Positions 17,463 through 25,869 of a stretch of DNA of 64,000 bases are shown piece after piece; within the stretch, counting starts at the first letter, position 1; each line of letters begins with the position of its first letter. The notes below the pieces were generated by a model that was given only the letters and a program-made list of their open reading frames with translations, was not told the origin of the DNA and did no database searches. The DNA is taken from the NCBI GenBank assembly GCA_963770035.1, contig CAVYON010000071.1, positions 178,912-242,911 of the forward strand. The letters are read 5' to 3'. The position numbers and the translations under genes were made by a program. Source of the stretch: Roseiarcus sp963770035. GTDB lineage: Bacteria; Pseudomonadota; Alphaproteobacteria; Rhizobiales; Beijerinckiaceae.

Positions 17463-19458
17463 ATGGCGACGACCCCGACACACGATTCCATGGCCAATGC
17501 GATCCGCTTCCTCGCGGTGGATGCGGTGGAGAAAGCCAAGAGCGGCCATCCCGGCCTGCCGATGGGCGCGGCCGACGTCGCGACCGTGCTTTTCCGCGAC
17601 GTCCTCAAGTTCGACGCCGCCGATCCGCACTGGCCGGACCGCGACCGGTTTGTGCTTTCGGCTGGTCACGGCTCGATGCTGCTCTACGCGCTTCTCTTTC
17701 TGACCGGAACCGGCGGCGACAAGGGTCTGACGATCGACGATCTCAAGGCTTTCCGCCAGGTCGGGTCCAAGACGCCCGGGCATCCCGAGTATGGTCACGC
17801 GCCGGGCGTGGAAACGACGACCGGTCCGCTCGGGCAGGGGATCTCGACTGCGGTCGGCATGGCCCTCGCCGAGCGGATGATGGCCTCGCACTTCCCGTCC
17901 GTCGTCGATCATCACACTTATGTGCTCGCCTCGGACGGCGATCTCATGGAAGGCGTTAGCCACGAGGCTATCGCCATCGCCGGCCACTACAGGCTTTCAA
18001 AGCTCATCGTGTTTTGGGACAACAACGACGTTTCAATCGACGGCAAGGTTTCCGTCCTCAACGACAATGTCGATCAAGTTGCGCGCTTTCAGGCAGCCGG
18101 CTGGAACGCGAGCCACGTCGACGGACGGGACACCGCCGCGATCTTGAGTGCGGTGCGCGCCGCGCAGACCTCCGATAAGCCCACGATGATTGCCTGCAAG
18201 ACGACGATCGGCTTCGGCCTTCCGACCAAGGAGGGGACGAACAAAGCGCACGGCGAGGCGGCCGGCGCGGCCGAGATCGCGGGCGCGCGGAAGAACCTGA
18301 GCTGGTCGTACGATCCGTTCGTGATTCCGGAGGACGTGCTAGCGGCGTGGCGGGACGTGGGCGCACGAGGCGCGCCCCAGCGAGAGGCCTGGTTGAAGAG
18401 GCTCGCGGAGCTCGAACTCGACGCGACGGAACGAGTTCGAGCGGCGGATGCGCGGCGAATTGCCCAAGGACCTCGACAGCGTTATTGACGCCTATAAGCG
18501 TCAGCTCGCGGAGCAGGCGCCGGAGATCGCCACGCGCAAGGCAGGCGAGGCGGCGCTCAACGTCCTTGCGCCGGCCGTGCCGGAACTCGTGACGGGTTCC
18601 GCGGATCTCACGCCCTCCAACAACACCAAAGTCGCCGCGACCAAGGAAATCAGCCCCAACGACTTCACGGGCCGCTACATTCACTGGGGCATCCGCGAAC
18701 ACGGGATGTCGGCGGCATGCAACGGGATCTCCGTGCACGGCGGGTTTATTCCATCGGGCTCCTCGTTCCTGTGTTTCACCGATTACGCCAGGCCAGCGCT
18801 CCGCATCGCCGCGCTGATGAAGATCCGCGTCGTGCATGTCTTCACTCACGACTCGATCGGTCTCGGCGAGGACGGCCCGACTCACCAGCCGGTCGAGCAT
18901 CTTGCGTCGCTTCGGGCGATGCCAAACATGTACATGTGGCGCCCGGCCGACAGCGTCGAGACGGTTGAGTGCTGGCAAGCGGCGCTCAAGCACGAGCATT
19001 CGCCTTCGATCCTCGCCCTCACCCGTCAGAACCTGCCGGCGCTGCGCAAGGCTCATGTCGCGGACAATCTCTGCGCCCGCGGCGCCTACGAGATCGCTCC
19101 CGCCGAGGGTGAAGCGGCCGTTTCGATCTTCGCCTCAGGCTCAGAGGTGTCGCTCGCGGTCGCCGCCCAGCAGATCCTCAAGGGCAAGGGGATTGCGGCG
19201 CGCGTGGTCTCGGTTCCCTGCATGGACGCCTTCTTCGAGCAGCCGGAGGACTATCGGAAGTCCGTGATCGGCAACGCCAAGGTCAAGGTCGGGGTCGAAG
19301 CGGCGGTTCGGTTCGGTTGGGACGCAATCATTGGCGACGGCCCATTCATCGGCATGACCGGGTTCGGTGAAAGCGGGCCCTATAAGGCTGTCTACCAGTA
19401 CTTCCACATCACGCCGGAAGCGGTGGCGGACGCCGCCGCGGCGCGCCTCAAATCGTGA
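17463..19458 (+). CDS. tkt: transketolase (frameshifted near 18435)
   Basis: This is the thiamine-diphosphate enzyme of the pentose-phosphate and Calvin cycles, transferring two-carbon units. The start at 17463 has GAGGAG upstream. The N-terminal part shows 'KSGHPGLPMGAADVATVLF', 'TTGPLGQGISTAVGMA' and the diphosphate motif 'ASDGDLMEGVSHEA' to 'FWDNNDVSIDG'. The second half, in another frame from about 18440, shows 'GSADLTPSNNTKV', 'HWGIREHGMSAACNGI', 'FTHDSIGLGEDGPTHQP' and the C-terminal domain ending 'ADAAAARLKS'. The frames meet in GACGGAACGAGTTCGAGC, where two bases appear lost (or one gained). All catalytic motifs are intact and it heads a conserved operon, so a sequence error is likely. 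If real, the gene is dead. Confidence 0.88.
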
Positions 19459-19617
19459 AGTCTCAGTCCGAAGGCGAATTGTCGCATTCACCTCTGATCC
19501 TGTAGACTTTAGATCAATGAAGGCGCATGTAGCGCGCGATTAAATCAAGCGGTCGTATCAATGAGCGGGTCCCCCCGCGAACCGCGAGCAACGGGCGGGG
19601 ACTAAGGAGAACTATCG

Positions 19618-20628
19618 ATGGTCACGAAGGTAGCAATTAACGGCTTTGGACGCATCGGGCGCCTAGTGCTGCGCGCGCTTATCGAGTCCGGCCGCAAGGA
19701 CATCGAGGTCGTCTCGATCAACGACCTTGGGCCGGTGGACACCAACGCGCATCTACTGCGTTTCGACAGCGTGCACGGGCGGTTCCCGCACGAAGTCGCG
19801 GTCGAGGGCGATACGATCCACGTCGGCGGCCACAAGATCAAGTGCACGGCGATCAAGAACCCTGCCGAACTTCCACACAAGGCTCTTGGGGTCGACATTG
19901 CATTCGAGTGCACCGGCATCTTCACCTCGCGCGAGAAGGCTGCAATCCACCTCGCGGCGGGCGCCAAGCGCGTGCTGGTCTCGGCCCCCTCGGACGGCGC
20001 CGACCTCACCGTGGTCTACGGCGTCAATCACGACAAGATCACCAAGGAGCATCTCGTCCTGTCGAACGCCTCGTGCACGACGAACTGCCTCGCCCCAGTC
20101 GCCAAGGTGCTCAACGACGCCATCGGCATCGAACACGGCTTCATGACGACGATCCATTCCTACACGGGCGACCAGCCGACGCTCGACACCCTGCACAAGG
20201 ATCTCTATCGCGCCCGCGCTGCGGCGCTCTCGATGATCCCGACCACGACCGGCGCCGCCAAGGCCGTCGGACTCGTGCTTCCGGAACTCAAGGGCAAGCT
20301 GGACGGCTCGGCGATTCGCGTCACCACGCCGAACGTGTCGGTGGTCGATCTCAAGTTCGTCGCCAAGCGCGCGACCACCAAGGAAGAGATCAACGAAGCG
20401 ATCAAGAAGGCCGCCGACGCCGGGCCGCTCAAGGGCATCCTCGGCTACACCGACAAGCCCAACGTCTCGATCGACTTCAACCACGACGCCCGTTCGTCGA
20501 TCTTCCACATGGACCAGACCAAGGTGATCGACGGCACCTTCGTGCGCATCCTGTCCTGGTACGACAACGAGTGGGGCTTCTCGAACCGTATGGCCGACAC
20601 CGCGGTCGCGCTGGCCAAGCACATCTGA
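19618..20628 (+). CDS. gap: glyceraldehyde-3-phosphate dehydrogenase, type I
   Basis: This 336-residue enzyme interconverts glyceraldehyde 3-phosphate and 1,3-bisphosphoglycerate. The NAD-binding motif 'INGFGRIGRLVLRAL' opens the protein. The catalytic Cys (about residue 153) lies in 'SNASCTTNCLAPVAKVL', and 'TIHSYTGDQPTLDTLHKD' and 'WYDNEWGFSNRM' are canonical. AAGGAG precedes ATG at 19618. The 'IESGRKDIEVVSINDLGPVD' region lacks the Asp32 context of strictly NAD-dependent forms and may permit NADP, as in photosynthetic or autotrophic types; this is a guess. It is the second gene of tkt-gap-pgk-fba, 159 bases after tkt. Confidence 0.96.
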   Translation: MVTKVAINGFGRIGRLVLRALIESGRKDIEVVSINDLGPVDTNAHLLRFDSVHGRFPHEVAVEGDTIHVGGHKIKCTAIKNPAELPHKALGVDIAFECTGIFTSREKAAIHLAAGAKRVLVSAPSDGADLTVVYGVNHDKITKEHLVLSNASCTTNCLAPVAKVLNDAIGIEHGFMTTIHSYTGDQPTLDTLHKDLYRARAAALSMIPTTTGAAKAVGLVLPELKGKLDGSAIRVTTPNVSVVDLKFVAKRATTKEEINEAIKKAADAGPLKGILGYTDKPNVSIDFNHDARSSIFHMDQTKVIDGTFVRILSWYDNEWGFSNRMADTAVALAKHI

Positions 20629-20660
20629 GCGACTTCGAGCCGCTTCAAAAGCGACGGGCC

Positions 20661-20683
20661 GCCGCCGGGCTCATCCCGGCGGC
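20661..20683 (+). terminator. hairpin between gap and pgk
   Basis: GCCGCCGGG, CTCAT, CCCGGCGGC form a perfect 9-bp stem in the 108-base gap-pgk spacer. There is no T-run. It is more likely an mRNA-stability or attenuation structure within the operon than an end. Confidence 0.4.
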
Positions 20684-20736
20684 CGTCCGGCACGAGCAAA
20701 ACACCCGACCGCATTTGGATTCGAAGGGTTGCGACC

Positions 20737-21936
20737 ATGAGCAAACCGTTTCGCACGCTCGACGACGCTGACGTCGCCGGAAAGCGCGTCCTTCTCAGAG
20801 TCGACCTCAACGTTCCGACCGAGAACGGCAAGGTGACCGACACGACGCGCATCGAGCGCGTCGCCTCGACCATCACCGAGATCGCCGACAAGGGCGGCAA
20901 GGTCATCCTGCTGGCCCATTTCGGCCGCCCCAAGGGCGGACCGGACGAAAAGAACTCGCTGCGGCCCGTCGCCGACGCCGTGGCCGCGGTCACCGGGCGA
21001 AAGGTCGGCTTCGCGACCGACTGCCTCGGAGACGTCGCCGCCGCCGCCATCGCCAAGATGAAGAACGGCGACATCCTGCTGCTCGAGAACACCCGCTTCT
21101 ACAAGGGCGAGGAAAAGAACGACCCGGCCATGGTCGAGGAACTCGCCAAACTGGGGGACCTCTACGTCAACGACGCCTTTTCCGCCGCCCATCGCGCCCA
21201 CGCCTCGACCGAGGGCGTCGCCCACAAGCTGCCGGCCTTCGCCGGGCGCGCCATGCAGGCCGAGCTCGAGGCGCTGACGATCGCGCTGGGCAATCCGGAG
21301 CGCCCGGTCGCCGCCATCGTCGGCGGGGCGAAGGTCTCGAGCAAGCTCGAACTGCTCGGCAACCTGATCAAGAAGGTCGACCTCCTGATCATCGGCGGCG
21401 GCATGGCCAACACCTTCCTGTTCGCCGCCGGCAAGGCGGTCGGCAAGTCGCTGTGCGAAAAGGACATGGCCGACACCGCGCGCACGATCATGGCGGACGC
21501 GGACAAGGCCGGCTGCCGCATCATCCTCCCGGTCGACGCGGTGGTCGCCAAGGAGTTCAAGGCGCACGCGCAGGCGCGGGTCGTCGACGTCGATCGCGTC
21601 GAAGACGACGAGATGATCCTCGACATCGGACCGAGGTCGGTCGTGATGATCGAGGAGGCGCTCGGCAAGGTGAAGACGCTGGTGTGGAACGGCCCGTTCG
21701 GCGCCTTCGAGACGCCGCCGTTCGAGGCGGCGACCTTCGGCATCGCCAGGACGGTCGGCTTCCTCACCCGCGACGGCAAGCTCAAGGCGATAGCGGGCGG
21801 CGGCGACACGGTCGCGGCGCTCAATACGGCCGGCGTCGCCGGTCAGTTCACCTATGTCTCCGCGGCTGGCGGAGCATTCCTGGAATGGATGGAAGGCAAG
21901 GCGCTTCCGGGCGTCGAGGCGCTCCGAGCGAAATAA
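20737..21936 (+). CDS. pgk: phosphoglycerate kinase
   Basis: This 399-residue two-domain kinase exchanges phosphate between 1,3-bisphosphoglycerate and ADP. Signature 'GKRVLLRVDLNVPTENGKVT' lies at the N terminus, with 'LLAHFGRPKGGPDEKNS', 'LLLENTRFYKGEEKNDP', 'VNDAFSAAHRAHASTEG' and, in the C-terminal nucleotide domain, 'IVGGAKVSSKLELLGNLI', 'IIGGGMANTFL' and 'VWNGPFGAFE'. The frame is clean and the length normal. It is the third gene of the operon, with 22 bases between its stop and the fba start. Confidence 0.96.
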   Translation: MSKPFRTLDDADVAGKRVLLRVDLNVPTENGKVTDTTRIERVASTITEIADKGGKVILLAHFGRPKGGPDEKNSLRPVADAVAAVTGRKVGFATDCLGDVAAAAIAKMKNGDILLLENTRFYKGEEKNDPAMVEELAKLGDLYVNDAFSAAHRAHASTEGVAHKLPAFAGRAMQAELEALTIALGNPERPVAAIVGGAKVSSKLELLGNLIKKVDLLIIGGGMANTFLFAAGKAVGKSLCEKDMADTARTIMADADKAGCRIILPVDAVVAKEFKAHAQARVVDVDRVEDDEMILDIGPRSVVMIEEALGKVKTLVWNGPFGAFETPPFEAATFGIARTVGFLTRDGKLKAIAGGGDTVAALNTAGVAGQFTYVSAAGGAFLEWMEGKALPGVEALRAK

Positions 21937-21958
21937 ACCAAAGGCCAAGGAAGAAAAC

Positions 21959-23026
21959 ATGTCCGTCATTACACTGCGGCAGCTGCTGGATCATGCCGCC
22001 GAGAACGACTACGGCGTCCCGGCGTTCAACATCAACAACATGGAGCAGGCGCTGGCGATCGGCGCAGCGGCGAGCGAACTCGAAGCCCCGGTGATCATCC
22101 AGGCGTCGCGCGGCGCGCGCTCCTACGCCAACGACATCATGCTGCGCCACATGATGGAAGCGCTGACGGAGATGTATCCTGCGGTTCCGATCTGCGTGCA
22201 TCTCGACCACGGCAACGGCCCGGCGACCTGCGTCACCGCCATGCAGGCCGGTTTCACCTCGGTGATGATGGACGGTTCGCTGAAGTCCGACGGCAAGACC
22301 CCGGCCGACTGGACCTACAACGTCGGCGTGACCAAGCAGGTCGCGGACATGGCCCACCTCGGCGGCGTGTCGGTCGAAGGCGAACTCGGCGTGCTCGGCT
22401 CGCTCGAGACCGGCACCGGGGACAAAGAAGACGGCCACGGCGCCGAGGGCAAGCTCAGCCACGACCAGTTGCTGACCAACCCCGACGAAGCGGTGAAATT
22501 CGTGCGCGAGACCAAGGTCGACGCGCTCGCCATCGCCATGGGCACCTCGCACGGCGCCTACAAGTTCTCGCGCAAGCCCACCGGCGACATCCTGGCGATG
22601 ACCGTCATCGAGCAGATCCACAAGAAGCTGCCGAACACGCATCTCGTCATGCACGGCTCGTCCTCGGTCCCGCAGGACCTGCAGGACATCATCAACAAGT
22701 TCGGCGGCAAGATGCCGCAGACCTACGGGGTGCCGATCGAGGAGATCCAGCGCGGCATCAAGAACGGCGTGCGCAAGATCAACATCGACACCGACAACCG
22801 CATGGCGATCACCGGCCAGATCCGCAAGGTGTTCCAGGAGCACCCGGAAGAGTTCGATCCGCGCAAGTACCTGAAGCCCGCGCAGGACGCGATGATCAAG
22901 GTCTGCAAGGCGCGCTTTGAGGAATTCAACACCGCGGGCCAGGCGTCGAAGATCAAGAAGATCCTCCCGCTGCCCGAGATGGCCAAGCGCTACGCCAGCG
23001 GCGAACTCGATCCGAAGTTCGGCTGA
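21959..23026 (+). CDS. fba: fructose-bisphosphate aldolase, class II
   Basis: This 355-residue metal-dependent aldolase cleaves or forms fructose 1,6-bisphosphate, and probably sedoheptulose bisphosphate in the Calvin-cycle subtype. 'VPAFNINNMEQALAIGAAA' opens the barrel; 'ICVHLDHGNGPATCVTAM' supplies zinc and catalytic residues; 'FTSVMMDGSL', 'SVEGELGVLG', 'MGTSHGAYKF', 'VMHGSSSVPQDLQ' and 'KINIDTDNRMAITGQI' follow. ATG at 21959 sits just after AAGGAAGAAAAC. The long insert and 'GTGDKEDGHGAEGKL' loop are those of the CbbA-like subgroup. It is the last gene of the operon, followed by hairpins at 23157-23225. Confidence 0.95.
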   Translation: MSVITLRQLLDHAAENDYGVPAFNINNMEQALAIGAAASELEAPVIIQASRGARSYANDIMLRHMMEALTEMYPAVPICVHLDHGNGPATCVTAMQAGFTSVMMDGSLKSDGKTPADWTYNVGVTKQVADMAHLGGVSVEGELGVLGSLETGTGDKEDGHGAEGKLSHDQLLTNPDEAVKFVRETKVDALAIAMGTSHGAYKFSRKPTGDILAMTVIEQIHKKLPNTHLVMHGSSSVPQDLQDIINKFGGKMPQTYGVPIEEIQRGIKNGVRKINIDTDNRMAITGQIRKVFQEHPEEFDPRKYLKPAQDAMIKVCKARFEEFNTAGQASKIKKILPLPEMAKRYASGELDPKFG

Positions 23027-23684
23027 GCGTCTGCAAACTCCCCTCCCTCAGGCGGTCCCATGAGATCGCCAGGGCAGGGGATTGGCGTTCCGGCGCGGTT
23101 TGCGCCTGGCTGTCACCGGGGCGCTCTCAGCCCGTTCTCATTGCCCATAGCCAGTCGGGCGTCCGACAGGACGCCCTATGGCGCGGCGCGAGACGGGCCG
23201 CGCCGGCCGGGTCATCGACCCGGCCCTACCAGTGGGGGCTCCTCCGGCGCGAGACATTTGGATTTCCTCAGGTCTCCGCGGCCTTGCATCGTAGCTCCGC
23301 GAATTCTCCGGGTTTTGCCCGGTTGGATTTGTTTGGAATTCCTTGGATTCTCTCGTCCGAAATGAGCCTTTTCAATGGGTTACACGCGACCCCGGGCCAA
23401 TTTTATTTTTCGGGGGGCCCTTTCCCCCGGAAGGCGTCGCAAAGCCCGGCCGTTGTCCGATTCGAAGGTCGACCACGCTGACCCTGCTCGCCGGGCGGAA
23501 GAGGCTGGGCAAGTCGAGGATCGTGGCAGTCGACATCGCAAGGGTCCGATCGGGCATTGCGACCAAACTAACACCGTCTTCGTCTTTTGGCAATAGATTG
23601 TCGACTGGCCGCGCTTTTTGCGAAATTTCGGCGGGCGCAGTCGCGGTAGACGGCGCCTCAACCGAAACGCAATTTGCTCGAAGG
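23027..23684. other. long intergenic region after fba
   Basis: No convincing gene is present. The region carries two GC hairpins (23157-23176 and 23205-23225), and then about 450 bases in which short open frames on both strands lack recognisable domains. The oligo-T/oligo-G mixture near 23390-23440 is unlike the neighbouring genes. Confidence 0.5.
23157..23225 (+). terminator. two consecutive hairpins after the tkt-gap-pgk-fba operon
   Basis: GGGCGTCC, GACA, GGACGCCC (23157-23176) gives an 8-bp stem. GGCCGGGTC, ATC, GACCCGGCC (23205-23225) gives a 9-bp stem. Both are perfect and lie 130-200 bases after fba. Neither has a T-tract. Confidence 0.45.
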
Positions 23685-23708
23685 CGGCCGCGAGAGCGGC
23701 CGTTTTTT
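23685..23708 (+). terminator. intrinsic terminator upstream of vapBC
   Basis: CGGCCGC, GAGA, GCGGCCG then TTTTTT: a 7-bp perfect GC stem with a GNRA-type tetraloop and six T residues. It is the best rho-independent terminator in the window and insulates vapBC from upstream transcription. Confidence 0.8.
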
Positions 23709-23742
23709 GACGGCGGCGCGATCGTGTTTGCCCTCTTCGCCT

Positions 23743-23778
23743 TTTATGTGTATGATTTCGCCCTGTGATACACATAAA
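23743..23778 (+). promoter_or_regulatory. vapBC operator (11-bp perfect inverted repeat)
   Basis: TTTATGTGTAT (23743-23753) and ATACACATAAA (23768-23778) are exact reverse complements with a 14-base spacer, ending 10 bases before the vapB ATG. VapB-VapC complexes usually bind paired palindromic half-sites at this position, so this is the likely autoregulatory operator. An AT-rich -10-like element overlaps the left arm. Confidence 0.75.
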
Positions 23779-23788
23779 GGCCGGCCCG

Positions 23789-23998
23789 ATGCGCACGAAT
23801 ATCGAAATTGACGACGCCTTGATTGCGCGCGCCATGCGCGTGAGCGGGCTTTCCACCAAGCGAGCGGCGGTGGAGGAAGGTTTGCGACTGTTGGTCCGCG
23901 TCCGCGAGCAGGCCGAGGCGCTGAACGCGCTCAAGGGATTGGGCTGGGAAGGCGACCTCGACGCGATGCGCCGAGGATGGCGGCCGGAGCGGTCGTGA
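23789..23998 (+). CDS. vapB: VapB-type antitoxin
   Basis: This 69-residue antitoxin starts 'MRTNIEIDDALIARAMRVSG', the ribbon-helix-helix of the DUF2191/VapB family, followed by 'LSTKRAAVEEGLRLLVRV' and a C-terminal toxin-binding tail, 'LGWEGDLDAMRRGWRPE', which is rich in Trp and Asp as usual. ATG at 23789 is preferred to GTG at 23765, which lies within the operator. Its TGA overlaps the vapC GTG. It should neutralise VapC and repress the operon through the inverted repeat. Confidence 0.88.
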   Translation: MRTNIEIDDALIARAMRVSGLSTKRAAVEEGLRLLVRVREQAEALNALKGLGWEGDLDAMRRGWRPERS

Positions 23999-24384
23999 TC
24001 CTTGTCGACAGTTCGGTCTGGATCGTCCAGTTGCGAGGCTCGCGATCGGCGGCGACGGCGAAACTCGAAGCCGCGGTCGGTCGCGAAACGATCCTGGTCG
24101 GCGATCTCATCCTGCTCGAGGTGCTTCAGGGCGCGCGCGACGAGGCGCACGCCGGCGAGATCGAGCGCTGGTTGCGCCGCTTCGAGATTGTGTCGCTTCT
24201 CGACGCCCATCTTGCTTCGCGCGCGGCTCGGAACTATCGGACATTGAGAGCCATTGGCGTAACGATACGGAAGACCGCAGACATCATCATCGGCACGTTC
24301 TGCATCGAAAGACGCTGCGCCTTGTTGCACGACGACCGCGATTTCGCGCCGATGGAAACCCATCTCGGCCTTGTCTCGGCGTGA
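23995..24384 (+). CDS. vapC: VapC-type PIN-domain ribonuclease toxin
   Basis: This is a 129-residue PIN nuclease. The acidic metal-binding residues are seen in 'LVDSSVWIVQLRG' (first Asp), 'VGDLILLEVLQGARDE' (Glu) and 'TADIIIGTFCIERR' with 'LLHDDRDFAPM' (later Asp residues). GTG at 23995 overlaps the vapB stop codon, giving translational coupling. VapC toxins cut tRNA or rRNA. All active-site acids are present, so in contrast to the other two toxin-antitoxin loci in the window this one looks functional. Confidence 0.9.
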   Translation: MILVDSSVWIVQLRGSRSAATAKLEAAVGRETILVGDLILLEVLQGARDEAHAGEIERWLRRFEIVSLLDAHLASRAARNYRTLRAIGVTIRKTADIIIGTFCIERRCALLHDDRDFAPMETHLGLVSA

Positions 24385-24393
24385 CGGCGAACG

Positions 24394-25197
24394 TTATCTC
24401 GCCCGCACGGCGAGCGTTTGCGTCGCCTGACCGATGACGCCTTCCTCGTCGTAGAGCGCCGACTCGGCAAGGCCGCAGCCGTTGCCGCCGAACAGGCTGC
24501 GCGCCTCGAGACAGATCCATGTCCCGACCGGACGGCGGAAGAGGTTGATGGTCAGGTCGCAGTTGACGAACACGTAGGCGGCGAAGTCGAGCGAGGCGCT
24601 GATGCCGTTGCCGGAGTTGGCGGCGACCGCGACGCGCTGATAGGGGCTCGGCTCCTCGCCCCTGACAAGCGGATGGACGAGGCGGAACCACACGGCGCTC
24701 GGACCCTTGAACGCCTGTCCCTCGGCCACCCGGTTCTCCACGAGATCGGCGTAGCCGAATTCGTGGCCGGTGAAGCGCATTTTGAACGGCGCGCTCTCGT
24801 TCCATGGCTTTGGCGCGTGCGGCGGCGGGTGACCGGGCGTTCCCTCGGGCACCGGCAGGGCGTCTTCGCGCTGCATCAGGGCGGTGAAGCGGGCAATGTC
24901 CTTGTCGCGGGCGATCAGCCGCCCGGAATAATGGCCGGCGTTGCGGCCGAGATAGTCCTGCGACACCTCGATCCGGCATTCGCCGATCGGCGTCGGGCGC
25001 AAGAGGTTGACCGTCAGCCGGCCGAGGTGGGTCAAGCCCTCGGCCGCGGCTTCGCGCTCGACCGCGCGGCAGATCAGCGCCGACGGCGGCCCGGCGTGCT
25101 GATGGTCCGGGTGCCACGGCCCGCGGGTAAGCGGGCTCGCCAGGAACGCGCCCTCGGCGGTTTCGACATAGGCGGCGTCCAAGGGCGGCCTCCACAA
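24394..25197 (-). CDS. thioesterase-family (double hot-dog) acyl-CoA thioesterase
   Basis: The 267-residue protein has two hot-dog halves. 'GPWHPDHQHAGPPSALICRA' near residue 30 and 'LTVNLLRPTPIGECRIEV' belong to the first, and 'SLDFAAYVFVNCDLTINLF' and 'TWICLEARSLFGGNGCGLAE' to the second. This is the pattern of TesB-like / 4HBT_3 thioesterases that hydrolyse acyl-CoA. The start appears to be TTG at 25197, just after GG-rich sequence. It converges on vapC with 9 bases between stop codons. The physiological acyl chain is unknown. Confidence 0.8.
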   Translation of the reverse strand: MWRPPLDAAYVETAEGAFLASPLTRGPWHPDHQHAGPPSALICRAVEREAAAEGLTHLGRLTVNLLRPTPIGECRIEVSQDYLGRNAGHYSGRLIARDKDIARFTALMQREDALPVPEGTPGHPPPHAPKPWNESAPFKMRFTGHEFGYADLVENRVAEGQAFKGPSAVWFRLVHPLVRGEEPSPYQRVAVAANSGNGISASLDFAAYVFVNCDLTINLFRRPVGTWICLEARSLFGGNGCGLAESALYDEEGVIGQATQTLAVRAR

Positions 25198-25869
25198 AGT
25201 CCCTGCGCGAATGGGCGCCCGGCGGATGGCGGATCGCCGCCGAGCGATCGTTTAGACTGGAACCATCATGCCTTAGAGTCAAAACTCAATCGGTGTGGAC
25301 GGCGATGACCGCGTTGGGCGGAGAGCGGGTCTACAAGGGTCGGCAACGCAACGCCCGCAATCGACGTAGAGCGGTCGTGGAGACCGCGGCCTTGGACGCC
25401 GCCCCAATGGGCGCGGATTGCGGTCCTTCCCGGCAAGCAAATTGGCAAATTGCATCGGGCGCGCCTGGGGCCGCGACGCTGGGCTCGTGCGCGTGCGGCC
25501 GGTCATCAACCGCGCGCCGCGCTTCGCCGATCTTCTCGACACGGGCGCGGACGACCGCGCCTTCGCGCCGCCGCGGCGGAGCGCGTTGATCGGTCGGCGA
25601 CGACGCATTTCTGGACGCGATCAACCACCGCCTCAACCGCGTCGTCACCCCCCGCAAGCGGGGACGCAAGCCCAAGGGCGATGTCGCGGGTGCCGAGGCA
25701 AAAGGGTAAAGACGGGCGTGTCATCGTAAGACGAGACTTTGTTTTGATTGGCCGCAGTCACAGGGTGTCTGGAGCTTCGCCCGGTTTGGATCGCTTCGAT
25801 CTTGAGCAGGCAGACCGATGGCGACGGCCGCGAGGATGCCGACACGCGGTCGAGTTCGAGGAGTAATTG
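25198..25869. other. intergenic with an unrecognised coding remnant
   Basis: Most of this stretch lacks a supported gene. A 36-codon piece on the plus strand, 25599-25709, reads 'DDAFLDAINHRLNRVV' then 'TPRKRGRKPKGDVAGAEAKG' and stops with TAA. It looks like the basic C-terminal tail of a lost DNA-binding protein. Base composition changes sharply at about 25870, where the AT-rich cassette begins. Confidence 0.35.

Noticed and set aside
23060..23365. A 101-codon open frame downstream of fba
   Set aside because: It spans two hairpins and has no similarity or ribosome site.
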